From an uncultured Flavobacteriales bacterium (GTDB lineage Bacteria; Bacteroidota; Bacteroidia; Flavobacteriales_E; Vicingaceae), in assembly GCA_913056345.1 (NCBI GenBank), contig CAJXMH010000028.1:1-40521 (forward strand): a stretch of DNA of 40,521 nt, given 5' to 3'. Shown in pieces: positions 26,589 to 35,353 of this stretch. The position numbers and the translations under genes were made by a program. Every line of letters begins with the position of its first letter. Within the stretch, counting starts at the first letter, position 1. Below the pieces are notes generated by a model. It saw only the letters and a program-made list of their open reading frames with translations, did no database searches and was not told the origin of the DNA.

Positions 26589-28735
26589 AAGCAGAACAGA
26601 TTGATATAAGTTGGTGGTCATTTTCGCAAAACCCCTACAATTACTACAATTTTCTCAAAACGAACCAAGGAGTCAACTATCTTCCTAAAAACAAAGGATG
26701 GATCATTACCAATTATCATGAAATCGTTTCAATCTTAAATCAACCTCAGCGATTCTCCTCGGAAGGAGAAAATTCATTTGATCCGATTCTGCTCAATTGT
26801 GACCCTCCAAAGCACACTGTTCATCGAAAAGTCATTGCAGGTGAAAAAGGGGTCTTCTCAAATACTCGAATTAGTGAGCTCTATCAAACCAATCAGGAGA
26901 TTGCAAAAGCACTGATTGAGCCATTAAAAGAAAAAGAAAGTTTTGATCTGCTAAGTGAATTTGCCATCCCATTTTCCTCACTTGTGATCTTAAAAATACT
27001 TGGGTTTAATGAGGATATCTTGGAAAGCGTAAAAGAATGGTCTGCTTCTGCAATATCGAGCAAATCAATTCACAATTTAAACTACAGTAACTCTTTATGG
27101 AAAAAACTAGAGCCCGATTTAAAAGCTTGGGTGTTAGACTCTGAAAATTCAGCTTCAAAAAATGGTCTAAAAGAGTTTCTTCAAGATCCAACTTTAAAAA
27201 AAAGCTTCAATGATAAGCAACTACTTCATTTGGTTAAAGTGATTCTACTTGGTGGAAATGAAACTACTCCAAACCTCGTTTCTTCGGCGCTATTTTACCT
27301 ACTAAAAAACCAAGATACACTCGCACGCATAAAAGCTGATTATTCTCTTCTAGATAATTTTATCAACGAAATCCTGCGTTTAGAAGCTCCAACCCAGATT
27401 ATACAAAGAAATTGCACCCAGGACACTGAAGTCGGTGGTCAGAACATAAAAAAAGGGAGCTTAATTTATCTTTCAATTGGGGCAGGAAATCGAGATCATA
27501 GTGTTTTCGATTCAGCAGATAAAGTTGATCTTAATCGATCAAGGCAAAAAATTTTATCATTTGGCTTTGGACCGCATTATTGCTTGGGAGCCCATCTTGC
27601 AAAACAAGAGGCAATTATTATGTTAACTGCCATATTGAGCGAATTCACTAACTTAAATCTATTGCCTAATCAAAGTTTTGAGTACCGGCATTCAAGCCAC
27701 GTTAGAGGACTTAAAAAACTGTGGGTGTCCAATACACATGTCCCTAATAAAATCGACCACTCTTCCACAATAAATAAAGCGATTAAAACCATTAAACTTA
27801 ATCAGCTTGCTAGTGGAGAGTTCCCCACCTATGAATATTTTCCTGATCATACGGAGCTTTCTAAAAAAGGATGGCATAGGGGCCACCCATCTCCCTTCGT
27901 TCATAGCAACATTTTATACTCTCTAAAGCAATTAGATAGCCACGAGTTTACTAAAGAAATCAAAAAGGGCTTAGACTTCTTATGTAATACAAAAGAAGAA
28001 GGCGATGTATGGCGATTTTGGAAATTACAGAAAGGAATTAATAATGTCCCGCCTGATCTTGACGACACATCCGTTGCCTCATTCGTACTTTGTAAAAGTG
28101 GAGTGCAAATCGAGAATAAAGGACTTTTAGAATTGCATCTAAAAAAATCAAAGCTTGCTAAAACTTGGCTTCTTCCTAAACCTTATCTTATATGGTTTTC
28201 TCCTAACCTTTGGCTTAAATGGCAACTTCAGCGCAGTAAAGTTTCAGAAAGCATTAGGTCAGGTTTTTTAGATATTAATGACTTTGAGCTTGGGGTAATG
28301 GCAAACGTCTTGCTTTACCTTGGCGAAAGTAGAATAACAAAAGCAACGATAGAAACCTGTATTAGACTATGGAAGGAAAAGCAAGATCCGGCGAACTTCT
28401 ATCATAATAGATTAGTTGTTGCTTATCACTTAGCCAGAGCCTATCATCATGGTATAACACAATTTGAATCCATAAAAGATTCAATTATCAAAGAGATTAA
28501 AAACAACAAGGAACAATTTCTATTTGCAGACCTATTGCTTGGAGCGTTATGCATTCAGTATTTTAAGGGTGACCATAAATTAATTGAAGCGCTCAAAACA
28601 AAGATTGATGAATGGACCTTTCTAACAGATTTTGATTTTAGCCCAGTATCGTACTTTACATCCAAAGATAGAAACTTCCACGCAGGCTCTAAAGCTTTAA
28701 CTGCAGCTTGGTACCTAGAACTAATGCATAGCTAA
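26585..28735 (+). CDS. Cytochrome P450 fused to an alpha/alpha-toroid domain with a DxDDT motif
   Basis: A 716-residue two-part protein. Residues 1 to about 390 are a soluble bacterial P450: I-helix GGNETT at 223-228, ExxR at Glu262-Arg265, and heme loop FGFGPHYCLGAHLA with Cys333. Residues about 400-716 are helical and resemble terpene cyclase or prenyltransferase toroids: a QLASGEFPTYEYF segment, SPFVHSNILYSL, PPDLDDTSVASFVL with Asp491-Asp493-Asp494, and a C-terminal AGSKALTAAWYLEL. DxDDT is the acid motif of class II terpene cyclases and squalene-hopene cyclase. However, about 320 residues is only one barrel, while those enzymes normally use two, so cyclisation is unproven. It lies one base before a UbiA gene and overlaps the SDR gene, which supports an isoprenoid-related role. 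Confidence 0.85.
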   Translation: MKAEQIDISWWSFSQNPYNYYNFLKTNQGVNYLPKNKGWIITNYHEIVSILNQPQRFSSEGENSFDPILLNCDPPKHTVHRKVIAGEKGVFSNTRISELYQTNQEIAKALIEPLKEKESFDLLSEFAIPFSSLVILKILGFNEDILESVKEWSASAISSKSIHNLNYSNSLWKKLEPDLKAWVLDSENSASKNGLKEFLQDPTLKKSFNDKQLLHLVKVILLGGNETTPNLVSSALFYLLKNQDTLARIKADYSLLDNFINEILRLEAPTQIIQRNCTQDTEVGGQNIKKGSLIYLSIGAGNRDHSVFDSADKVDLNRSRQKILSFGFGPHYCLGAHLAKQEAIIMLTAILSEFTNLNLLPNQSFEYRHSSHVRGLKKLWVSNTHVPNKIDHSSTINKAIKTIKLNQLASGEFPTYEYFPDHTELSKKGWHRGHPSPFVHSNILYSLKQLDSHEFTKEIKKGLDFLCNTKEEGDVWRFWKLQKGINNVPPDLDDTSVASFVLCKSGVQIENKGLLELHLKKSKLAKTWLLPKPYLIWFSPNLWLKWQLQRSKVSESIRSGFLDINDFELGVMANVLLYLGESRITKATIETCIRLWKEKQDPANFYHNRLVVAYHLARAYHHGITQFESIKDSIIKEIKNNKEQFLFADLLLGALCIQYFKGDHKLIEALKTKIDEWTFLTDFDFSPVSYFTSKDRNFHAGSKALTAAWYLELMHS

Positions 28736-28736
28736 G

Positions 28737-29708
28737 ATGAAACGTTTAAAATACTTTTTACTTTATCATTTAATGCTGTTTTTTAATCAAATTGCGTTTT
28801 GCACTTATTTGGAAGCTAGCAAACAAAAAACAACAGACTTACTTTTACTATTTAGCGCCTACTTACTATCAGGCTTTGGCGGCTATTTAATAAATGACTT
28901 TTTTGATCGCAAATCTGACCAACTCAATAAAAAGCCCAACCTAACCTATTCTCTCTCAAAAACTTCTTTTTACAGTCTTGTGATCCTATGCTGGGCTTCC
29001 GCTACATTGCTTCTTTATTCGTTTTCTCAACCTGCCGCTCTCTTATTACAACTGGAGTTTTTATTGCTTTGGCTTTATTCTTCTTTCCCAATAAGATTAA
29101 AAGAAAAAGGCATTTGGGGTGTTTTAACAGACACTACATATGCTCATATCTTGCCCTTTTTGATTCTACTAGTAAGTCTACAGGTATATCTTTTTCGTCT
29201 AGAAGTTGTGCTTTTTCTCTTCAGCTTAAGCTGCTTAGGAGTAAAGGATATTCTAGAACATCAAATAGTAGATCGGGCAAGGGACCTAAATTCAGGGGTA
29301 ATTACTTTAGCAACTAAAAATCCTAAGTTATCTAAAAAAATCATTGACGTTTCTAATTATTCAATATTAGCGGTACTTTTTATTGGCTTATCTTTTTTTT
29401 TAACCCAAACAGATCACTTAATTCCCTTTAGTGCAATAGGTGTTTCTCTTCTCACTTTAAGCTATTTTGAGTACCAGACTATTGGAAATGTATTTAAAAA
29501 TAATGGGCTACTTCGACTGTATATCTATTTCAGCTCAGCCGTTTATTTAGTTTATTTTATTGAAATAGGTATGTACTTTCATTTATTTTTAATCCTACAT
29601 CCTTACCTTTTTCAATTATTCAGCCGTTTATTTAGTTTATTTAGGTTATCCGCTAATGTTATACTTTATCGAATAGCTAAAGTATTTGGCATCAAATTAG
29701 GTGACTAA
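28737..29708 (+). CDS. UbiA-family membrane prenyltransferase
   Basis: A 323-residue integral membrane protein with about eight or nine hydrophobic segments. The first Asp-rich motif is YLINDFFDRKSDQ (Asn53, Asp54, Asp57, Asp61), the second is VDRARDLNSGVITLA (Asp179, Asp183), and the loop after helix 4 reads YSSFPIRLKEKGIWG, as in the family. UbiA enzymes bind a prenyl diphosphate through magnesium and move the prenyl chain to an aromatic or other acceptor; some relatives cyclise terpenes or transfer a phosphoribosyl group to decaprenyl phosphate. The last use would fit glycan synthesis, while the P450/DxDD fusion one base upstream fits a terpenoid. The sequence does not decide between them. 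Confidence 0.87.
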   Translation: MKRLKYFLLYHLMLFFNQIAFCTYLEASKQKTTDLLLLFSAYLLSGFGGYLINDFFDRKSDQLNKKPNLTYSLSKTSFYSLVILCWASATLLLYSFSQPAALLLQLEFLLLWLYSSFPIRLKEKGIWGVLTDTTYAHILPFLILLVSLQVYLFRLEVVLFLFSLSCLGVKDILEHQIVDRARDLNSGVITLATKNPKLSKKIIDVSNYSILAVLFIGLSFFLTQTDHLIPFSAIGVSLLTLSYFEYQTIGNVFKNNGLLRLYIYFSSAVYLVYFIEIGMYFHLFLILHPYLFQLFSRLFSLFRLSANVILYRIAKVFGIKLGD

Positions 29709-29712
29709 AAAA

Positions 29713-30687
29713 ATGAAAGCTCAAAAGTTGATTATAATACAGGTCTTATTGCTTCTTATTCTGCAGAGCTGCGAAAAAGTAAATCCAACACTGGACAGTC
29801 AAACAATCATAGATGAATTTGAGATAATAGACCAAAATGAGACAGGCAACAGAGTTGACTCAATGCAAATAGACTTGTTAACAGACACTTTGAAGCAAAA
29901 CATTCCCTTAAACTACTCAGAATTCATTACGGTGATTAATACAAAGTTTGACAGTCTGGAGAAAATAAATACCAATTCAAAAACCATTAAATTCCTCAAA
30001 GCCTTCTATCTTGCAGAAGCTTGTTTTGCTTTACATAGCAAAGGTTTTCTAGGTAAAAAATATGGCTTGTTCGAAAGCAATAAAATCACAAAGAACTGGC
30101 GTGACTATGAATTAGAACAACAATACCAACTTGCAAACTCTAATGAACTTCCTTTGCAATGCGAGGAGATCAGCATCTTTTACAGAAAGCTGCTGGAGCA
30201 AACAACTAGCTTAAAGTCAAGAGATACTTCTATCATTGGCGTGCATACCTACCCAATTGTAAGCATTGAAAACAATGAATACATAATTGATCCCTATGAC
30301 CCAACGCTAATATTGTCAAACAACAATAAGATCTTAGCTTTTGAAGCTATTAAAAAAACACCCGAACAAGCTATTCCTAAAAGGGTAAAGAATAAATTTG
30401 GTGAGAAGCACTTTTTACTTTCTAAGCCTCTTTATGATAGTCTCATGGTAATAGATACTAATTTAAGTTCGAGTATTAGATCATTGCTTGGTAAGTTAGA
30501 AAAAAAACTAAGGAACGAAACAATGGAAATTTATCATACAAGTAAGAACTTGTTAATTCGTCCGGTAGTTTCTAGTTGTTGTTATTTGTCATCTAATCAA
30601 ATATATAAGGTCAATTATAATTCAGACAAAGCAAATAAAAACTTCATCAGCTTGTACTTTGGTCAAGCCTACTTAAAAAGAAATTAG
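29713..30687 (+). CDS. Lipoprotein with a transglutaminase-like Cys-His-Asp pattern
   Basis: From the ATG at 29713 the protein has 324 residues and a lipoprotein signal: KLIIIQVLLLLILQ followed by SC, so Cys is the likely lipidated residue (lipobox LQSC). A GTG at 29701 could also start it but overlaps the UbiA gene. In the mature part, Cys150 (LQCEEIS), His178 (GVHTYPIV) and Asp193 (YIIDPYDP) fall in the order and spacing of transglutaminase-like cysteine enzymes, where the last motif is usually a strand ending in DP. It may act as a protease, amidase or acyltransferase on the periplasmic face, or only keep the fold. Assignment rests on these three motifs alone. The next gene begins directly after its stop. 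Confidence 0.7.
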   Translation: MKAQKLIIIQVLLLLILQSCEKVNPTLDSQTIIDEFEIIDQNETGNRVDSMQIDLLTDTLKQNIPLNYSEFITVINTKFDSLEKINTNSKTIKFLKAFYLAEACFALHSKGFLGKKYGLFESNKITKNWRDYELEQQYQLANSNELPLQCEEISIFYRKLLEQTTSLKSRDTSIIGVHTYPIVSIENNEYIIDPYDPTLILSNNNKILAFEAIKKTPEQAIPKRVKNKFGEKHFLLSKPLYDSLMVIDTNLSSSIRSLLGKLEKKLRNETMEIYHTSKNLLIRPVVSSCCYLSSNQIYKVNYNSDKANKNFISLYFGQAYLKRN

Positions 30688-32475
30688 ATGTGTGGCATAG
30701 TTGGACATATCAAAGCCAAAGGCACAATTGATCCTTTGGTTTTTGAACCCATGATTGACCTCTTAGCCCATCGAGGACCTGATGGTAGAGGAAGTCATTA
30801 TAATGCTGAAGGTAACATTGCTTTTGGCCATCGTAGACTTTCCTTTTTAGACCTAGGCGAAAATGGGAAACAACCGTTTCTAAATCAAGATGGTAACATA
30901 TGGGTAAGTTTTAATGGTGAAATTTATAATTACTTAGAACTAAAAGAAGAACTCAGAAGTCGATTTGAATTTCGTACTCAAACTGATACAGAAGTGCTAC
31001 TTGCTGCTTATCAAGTTTGGGGAATTGAATTCATCAATAAGATCAAAGGAATGTTTGCCTTTGCACTTTATGATGAAAAAAAAAAGAGCCTCTATTTAGC
31101 AAGGGACAGGTTTGGCATTAAACCCCTTTATTATGGCTTACCTGCTTCTAACGAACTAGTTTTTGCCTCTGAATTAAAAAGTATTCGCGCCTCTAAAGCT
31201 TTTCCTAAAGAACTAAACTATAGTGCTATAAGCGATTATTTTGTTTATCGCTACATCCCTTCTCCCAAGTCTATTTGGAAAGGAATTCATAAAGTTCCTC
31301 CTGCCCATTACCTTAAACTTGACTTGAGTGATTTTAGTTATAAACTTCATGAGTACTGGAAATTAGAGGCTTCGAAAAACGAAATTTCAGAAGCTGAAAT
31401 GGTTACGGAAACGAATCGACTAATTGATCAATCTGTAAGAGAGCATTTACGTTCAGATGTTTCAATTGGAAGTTTTTTAAGCGGAGGCTACGATAGTAGC
31501 GCCTTAGTAGCAAAAATGACTCAAAACTTCCTAAGCCCAAATGCCTTTACCATTGGCTTTGAATCTTGGGGTGCAAGCGAACACCAATATGCAAAAATAG
31601 TAGCTGATCATCTAAAAATCCCATTAGATGAAACCATAGTAGATCAATCCAGTTTAAAGGAGATTGATAAAATGCCAATTATGTACGACGAGCCGATTGC
31701 TGATATCTCCATCATTCCAACTCATCTAGTTAGCAAACTAGCTAGCTATAAGAATAAAGCGGTTTTTAGTGGAGAAGGAGCTGATGAGCTCTTTGGCGGT
31801 TACACTTGGCAACATGAATACTTTGAAAAAAGATATTCTAAAAATTGGTTGCAAAAAATTAAAAAACTGATTTCATCCGAAAATGACCTTGATTTTTATA
31901 GTCGTTCTATGGCAATGGGATGGTTCGATCAATCAGAGCTAGAACAACTCCTACAACCCAATCTTCACGCTAGTATTCCTGATGATGTGCACTGGTTCTA
32001 TAAAAAACACTTGAACAAAGGCTTATCCCCGATGAAGCGTATTCAACAATTAGACATTAAATGTTTTATGGGAGAGCTTGTACTTACAAAAATAGACCGT
32101 GCAAGTATGTATCATTCCCTTGAAGTAAGAGTTCCTTTTCTTGACCATCATCTTTTTGAAAAAATATTCTCTTACCCTGAAGAAACTTACATTGATCCCA
32201 ATCAAACTAAAAAGCTACTCTATGAAAGCATAAAAAAGTCGCTTCCCGCTTCCATCCTAAAAAGAAAGAAGCAAGGTTTCGTGGGTCCAGATCAATACTA
32301 CATGAATATTTCTTTCTACAAGCAGCAGCTCAGAAACTCTAAGCTTGTTGCATTTGGCATAGTAAACCAATCCTACATCGATCAATTACTGAAACGAAAT
32401 TACGATTGGAGACTTTGGAAAATATTGGTGCTAGAAAAGTGGGTCGGACATTGGATGTCAGACAAACAGGATTGA
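30688..32475 (+). CDS. asnB: Asparagine synthase (glutamine-hydrolysing), AsnB family
   Basis: A 595-residue amidotransferase. Met is followed by Cys2 (MCGIVGH), the nucleophile of the glutaminase half, and AHRGPDGRG and FNGEIYNY are further landmarks. The synthetase half has the ATP pyrophosphatase loop SGGYDSS at 265-271, GEGADELFGGY, and a C-terminal KKQGF segment. The family makes asparagine from aspartate. Copies in polysaccharide loci are often thought to amidate a sugar acid or amino acid substituent; its place among glycosyltransferases favours that. It begins at the base after the lipoprotein stop and is followed by a 126-base gap, the largest in this run. A run of ten A bases lies at 31076-31085. 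Confidence 0.92.
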   Translation: MCGIVGHIKAKGTIDPLVFEPMIDLLAHRGPDGRGSHYNAEGNIAFGHRRLSFLDLGENGKQPFLNQDGNIWVSFNGEIYNYLELKEELRSRFEFRTQTDTEVLLAAYQVWGIEFINKIKGMFAFALYDEKKKSLYLARDRFGIKPLYYGLPASNELVFASELKSIRASKAFPKELNYSAISDYFVYRYIPSPKSIWKGIHKVPPAHYLKLDLSDFSYKLHEYWKLEASKNEISEAEMVTETNRLIDQSVREHLRSDVSIGSFLSGGYDSSALVAKMTQNFLSPNAFTIGFESWGASEHQYAKIVADHLKIPLDETIVDQSSLKEIDKMPIMYDEPIADISIIPTHLVSKLASYKNKAVFSGEGADELFGGYTWQHEYFEKRYSKNWLQKIKKLISSENDLDFYSRSMAMGWFDQSELEQLLQPNLHASIPDDVHWFYKKHLNKGLSPMKRIQQLDIKCFMGELVLTKIDRASMYHSLEVRVPFLDHHLFEKIFSYPEETYIDPNQTKKLLYESIKKSLPASILKRKKQGFVGPDQYYMNISFYKQQLRNSKLVAFGIVNQSYIDQLLKRNYDWRLWKILVLEKWVGHWMSDKQD

Positions 32476-32601
32476 TCAACTATTCTTATTTTAGCCATAG
32501 AAGTAGGAAGACTAATCAAGAACTTGCTAAAGGCTATAAATAAACTCCAGAGCGCTTGGACCTGACCCCAAATAATATTTAATGAAGAGTAGATCAAGGG
32601 T

Positions 32602-33795
32602 ATGAATGATCAGCAATATGTATTTGTTGTCTGTGGTGTGAAAGAGCACATTGAAACCCTTCACTTCTCACTTAATTATTTAAAATCGTTTTCCCATAAG
32701 GAGGTTAATGTGATTACGGATAGTCGAAGAAATGAGATTCCTATTCAGCATAACAACATTATTGATGTTGAAACACCCGACAAATTAAATAATCATCAGG
32801 CTAGCATCTACCTCAAAACTAGCTTACATCGATATTTAGACAAAGGCAATACCTATTGCTATCTAGACACAGATGTGATTGCCATAAGTAGAAGGTGTGA
32901 TGAAATATTTGCAGAGTTCATTGCTCCTATTCGTTTTGCTCCCGACCACTGTCTTATGCCAAAGTTCAGTCCGTATGCTGTAAATTGCGGCTGTTTGGAT
33001 AAATGTGCTAGCGATAGAGAACGCTTTTTTAAAAGTTTAGAAAAATACGACCAGCCCAATATGAGTTTAAAGGGCTACCTGAAAAAACAGCAATTAAAGA
33101 TCGAGGAAACCTACCAACAAATCCAGCAATCATTCTTGAAAAAGGTGTTCTATGCCTTTAAGTATTACCTCAGTTTTCCGCGTTTTTCATTGAATAAAGA
33201 ATTTTATTTTGATAAAAGAAAACGTTACTGGGTTAATCGTTCCGGAGAGGTAGTAAAGCATGAGCTAGACGTAAGAAGCATTGCCCGAGAAGCAAATTTG
33301 AAATACACCCTTTGGTTTAACCAATGGAAAAATAAAAAGGGAGAAAACATCTTTAATTACGACTGCAATCACCTAGCTGAAGCAATTCTAGAATCTTTCA
33401 ACATTAAGGTTGAAAATCCTAACTGGCAACACTGGAACGGAGGTGTTTTCCTATTCAACGAAAAAAGCCATAATTTCTTAAATGCATGGCACCAAAAAAC
33501 GATGGAAACCTTTTCCAGAAAGGAATGGAAAACAAGAGATCAAGGGACGCTAATTGCTACTGCTTGGGAGTTTGGTTTAGAAGATCATCCTACACTTTCA
33601 AAACAATGGAACTTCATTGCTGATTTTCACAACAACAAACTTGCAGTGAATAAAGCTGCCAATTGTATTTCCGACGATCTTTTTAAAACCTCTTATGAAC
33701 CTCGATTCATACATATTTTTCATGAATGGAAAAATCAAGATTGGGAGGTTTGGCAGTGGGTTACCTCAAGATCAATAGACCATAAAGAACTTTAA
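32602..33795 (+). CDS. Glycosyltransferase family 8-like protein
   Basis: A 397-residue protein without signal or membrane segments. It starts with a strand VFVVCGVKEHIETLHFSL, reaches a DxD at Asp89-Thr-Asp91 (CYLDTDVIA), and later has WNGGVFLFN and RDQGTLIA, the order seen in GT-A enzymes of the GT8/galactosyltransferase type; FIHIFHEWKN near the end supplies a further His. These use UDP-sugars with a metal. A basic, aromatic insert near residues 145-230 is longer than usual. AAGGG stands about five bases before the start. It follows a 126-base gap after asnB that shows no clear promoter or terminator, so co-transcription is likely but not certain. Confidence 0.72.
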   Translation: MNDQQYVFVVCGVKEHIETLHFSLNYLKSFSHKEVNVITDSRRNEIPIQHNNIIDVETPDKLNNHQASIYLKTSLHRYLDKGNTYCYLDTDVIAISRRCDEIFAEFIAPIRFAPDHCLMPKFSPYAVNCGCLDKCASDRERFFKSLEKYDQPNMSLKGYLKKQQLKIEETYQQIQQSFLKKVFYAFKYYLSFPRFSLNKEFYFDKRKRYWVNRSGEVVKHELDVRSIAREANLKYTLWFNQWKNKKGENIFNYDCNHLAEAILESFNIKVENPNWQHWNGGVFLFNEKSHNFLNAWHQKTMETFSRKEWKTRDQGTLIATAWEFGLEDHPTLSKQWNFIADFHNNKLAVNKAANCISDDLFKTSYEPRFIHIFHEWKNQDWEVWQWVTSRSIDHKEL

Positions 33796-33805
33796 ATAAA
33801 CTACT

Positions 33806-34477
33806 TTGGAAAAAGTAAGAAATAACTTATTTGCTGGTTTCTCTTTATTATCTATCGCAGTTTATGTATGGTGTTACTTAGATATTAAATCTGCAATGAC
33901 AATTCTTGCTCCACCTGAAAACCGTGAATTAGGTTTAACTGAAATAGCTCAGGGAGCTCTATTATTGGTTTGCTTATGGGCAGGAATAAAAAACGCCCGG
34001 GGTAAATCCTTTTTTAATTTTTGGATAGTTTTTAGCTTGTTCATTTTTTTCATCTTTTTAGAGGAAATTGACTACGGCCTCCACTATGTAGAATTTTTAC
34101 TTGGTAAAGAACCCTATGCCTTGAACTTCATCGGATTCAGAAATATTCACAATCAAGGTAACAACAACAATTGGATCAAGCTATTCATTTTGATTTGCCA
34201 AATTATACTCTTTGGCATTTTACCATTCATAAAAACTTACACCAAGATCAACTATCCTGCTAGATCCTATGGATTCTTTTACCTTTTCATAACCTTAAGC
34301 AATCCTTTATCTAATTGGCTAATCATAGAACATCTATCAGCCTTAGACGAGCAGGTTTTTGAAAAGACTCAACTATTAGGCGAATTGAGGGAGTTGGCAT
34401 ATTACCTTATTTTAGTAGTCTTTATATCAGAATATCGCGAAGAAATAAATCACCTGATTTTTAAACTAAAATCTTAG
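33806..34477 (+). CDS. Small polytopic membrane protein, TTG start
   Basis: An unrecognised 223-residue membrane protein with about five or six hydrophobic segments. I use the TTG at 33806 because the first segment (NLFAGFSLLSIAVYVWCY) begins directly after it and the first in-frame ATG would remove most of that segment. Conserved-looking polar positions are EEIDYGLHYVEF near residues 87-98 and FRNIHNQGNNNNW near 112-124, between membrane segments. It lies ten bases after a GT8-like gene and nine before another, so a role in glycan assembly or membrane anchoring is plausible. No function can be assigned. Confidence 0.7.
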   Translation: MEKVRNNLFAGFSLLSIAVYVWCYLDIKSAMTILAPPENRELGLTEIAQGALLLVCLWAGIKNARGKSFFNFWIVFSLFIFFIFLEEIDYGLHYVEFLLGKEPYALNFIGFRNIHNQGNNNNWIKLFILICQIILFGILPFIKTYTKINYPARSYGFFYLFITLSNPLSNWLIIEHLSALDEQVFEKTQLLGELRELAYYLILVVFISEYREEINHLIFKLKS

Positions 34478-34486
34478 TCCAATTTG

Positions 34487-35353
34487 ATGCAATTCTGCAC
34501 CATATCGACCATCTCCCATCTTCATAAGGCATATGCACTTGCAGAATCAATTCACCCTTTTGAGGGCAAGCTTCATGTATTAATTTCTGACAAAGAATCG
34601 AAAGTTGATATTGAAAGTAAGCATGACAATATTCAGCTTCATAGTTTAAATGATATAAAAGCTGCAAACACCAAAAAGATCATTAAAAAATACAAAGGCG
34701 ATAAATTGAGGTGGAGCCTTAAGCCCGGCTTTTTGCTATATCTCTTCGACAGTCTTAATGTAAAAAAAGTAATTTACATCGATAACGACATTTGCTTTTT
34801 CAATAACCCTAAATTTCTATTCGAAAAACTGGAAAAACAATCGCTTTTGCTGAGTCCTCACTTTTACCCTAGTGACCCTGAAAAAAAACAAAATTGGTTA
34901 GAGGCTAACCTTAGATTAGGTTTATTCAATGCAGGTTTTATTGCTGCTAATAAAGGAGCTATTGAGGCACTAAGATGGTGGGAAAAATGTTGCCTTTACA
35001 AAATGAAAAGAGCTTATTATAGGGGTCTATTTGACGATCAAAAGTATTTAGATCTCATTCCAGTTTTATTTGAAAAGGTAGAAATCTTGAAACATAGGGG
35101 CTGTAACCTAGCCGGTTGGAATAGTGAAATAAAAATGAAGAATGAAGAAATTCTTTTTATTCACTTTAACCCTTACACGCTTAATCAATTCTCAAGTCCA
35201 AGCCATATGTACCATTCATTTTTTAAGCAGTATGTAGAGATGGTGAAAAAGTATAAGCTCAATTATGCTCCCCCTAGAAATAAAGCAAGCTTATTTAAAG
35301 TTGAGAGCTATATTATTTATTTAATTTGGAAGGCTGAGCAATTATTACATTGA
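34487..35353 (+). CDS. Glycosyltransferase-like protein with DND motif (GT8-like)
   Basis: A 289-residue-class cytoplasmic protein, started here at the ATG at 34487; a TTG directly before it is the alternative. The metal motif is Asp99-Asn-Asp101 in VIYIDNDICFF, followed by LFNAGFIAANKGA, DDQKYLDLIP and GCNLAGWN, then FIHFNPY. This order is that of retaining GT-A enzymes akin to GT8, in which DxD, an asparagine-rich strand and DQ contact the nucleotide sugar. Its end shares one base with the start of the next gene. It is distinct in sequence from the other GT8-like protein at 32602-33795, so the two probably add different sugars. Confidence 0.75.
   Translation: MQFCTISTISHLHKAYALAESIHPFEGKLHVLISDKESKVDIESKHDNIQLHSLNDIKAANTKKIIKKYKGDKLRWSLKPGFLLYLFDSLNVKKVIYIDNDICFFNNPKFLFEKLEKQSLLLSPHFYPSDPEKKQNWLEANLRLGLFNAGFIAANKGAIEALRWWEKCCLYKMKRAYYRGLFDDQKYLDLIPVLFEKVEILKHRGCNLAGWNSEIKMKNEEILFIHFNPYTLNQFSSPSHMYHSFFKQYVEMVKKYKLNYAPPRNKASLFKVESYIIYLIWKAEQLLH

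Noticed and set aside
26585-28735. Calling the P450 fusion a proven class II terpene cyclase
   Set aside because: DxDDT is present, but only one barrel-sized domain follows the P450, so the catalytic claim is kept as a hypothesis.
28988-29317. A 109-codon frame inside the UbiA gene
   Set aside because: It is an alternative frame of a clear membrane enzyme and its translation shows no sensible domain.
32476-32601. Possible terminator or small gene in the 126-base gap after asnB
   Set aside because: The only inverted repeat (TAGCC/GGCTA) is five base pairs with a long loop, and no credible short frame is present.
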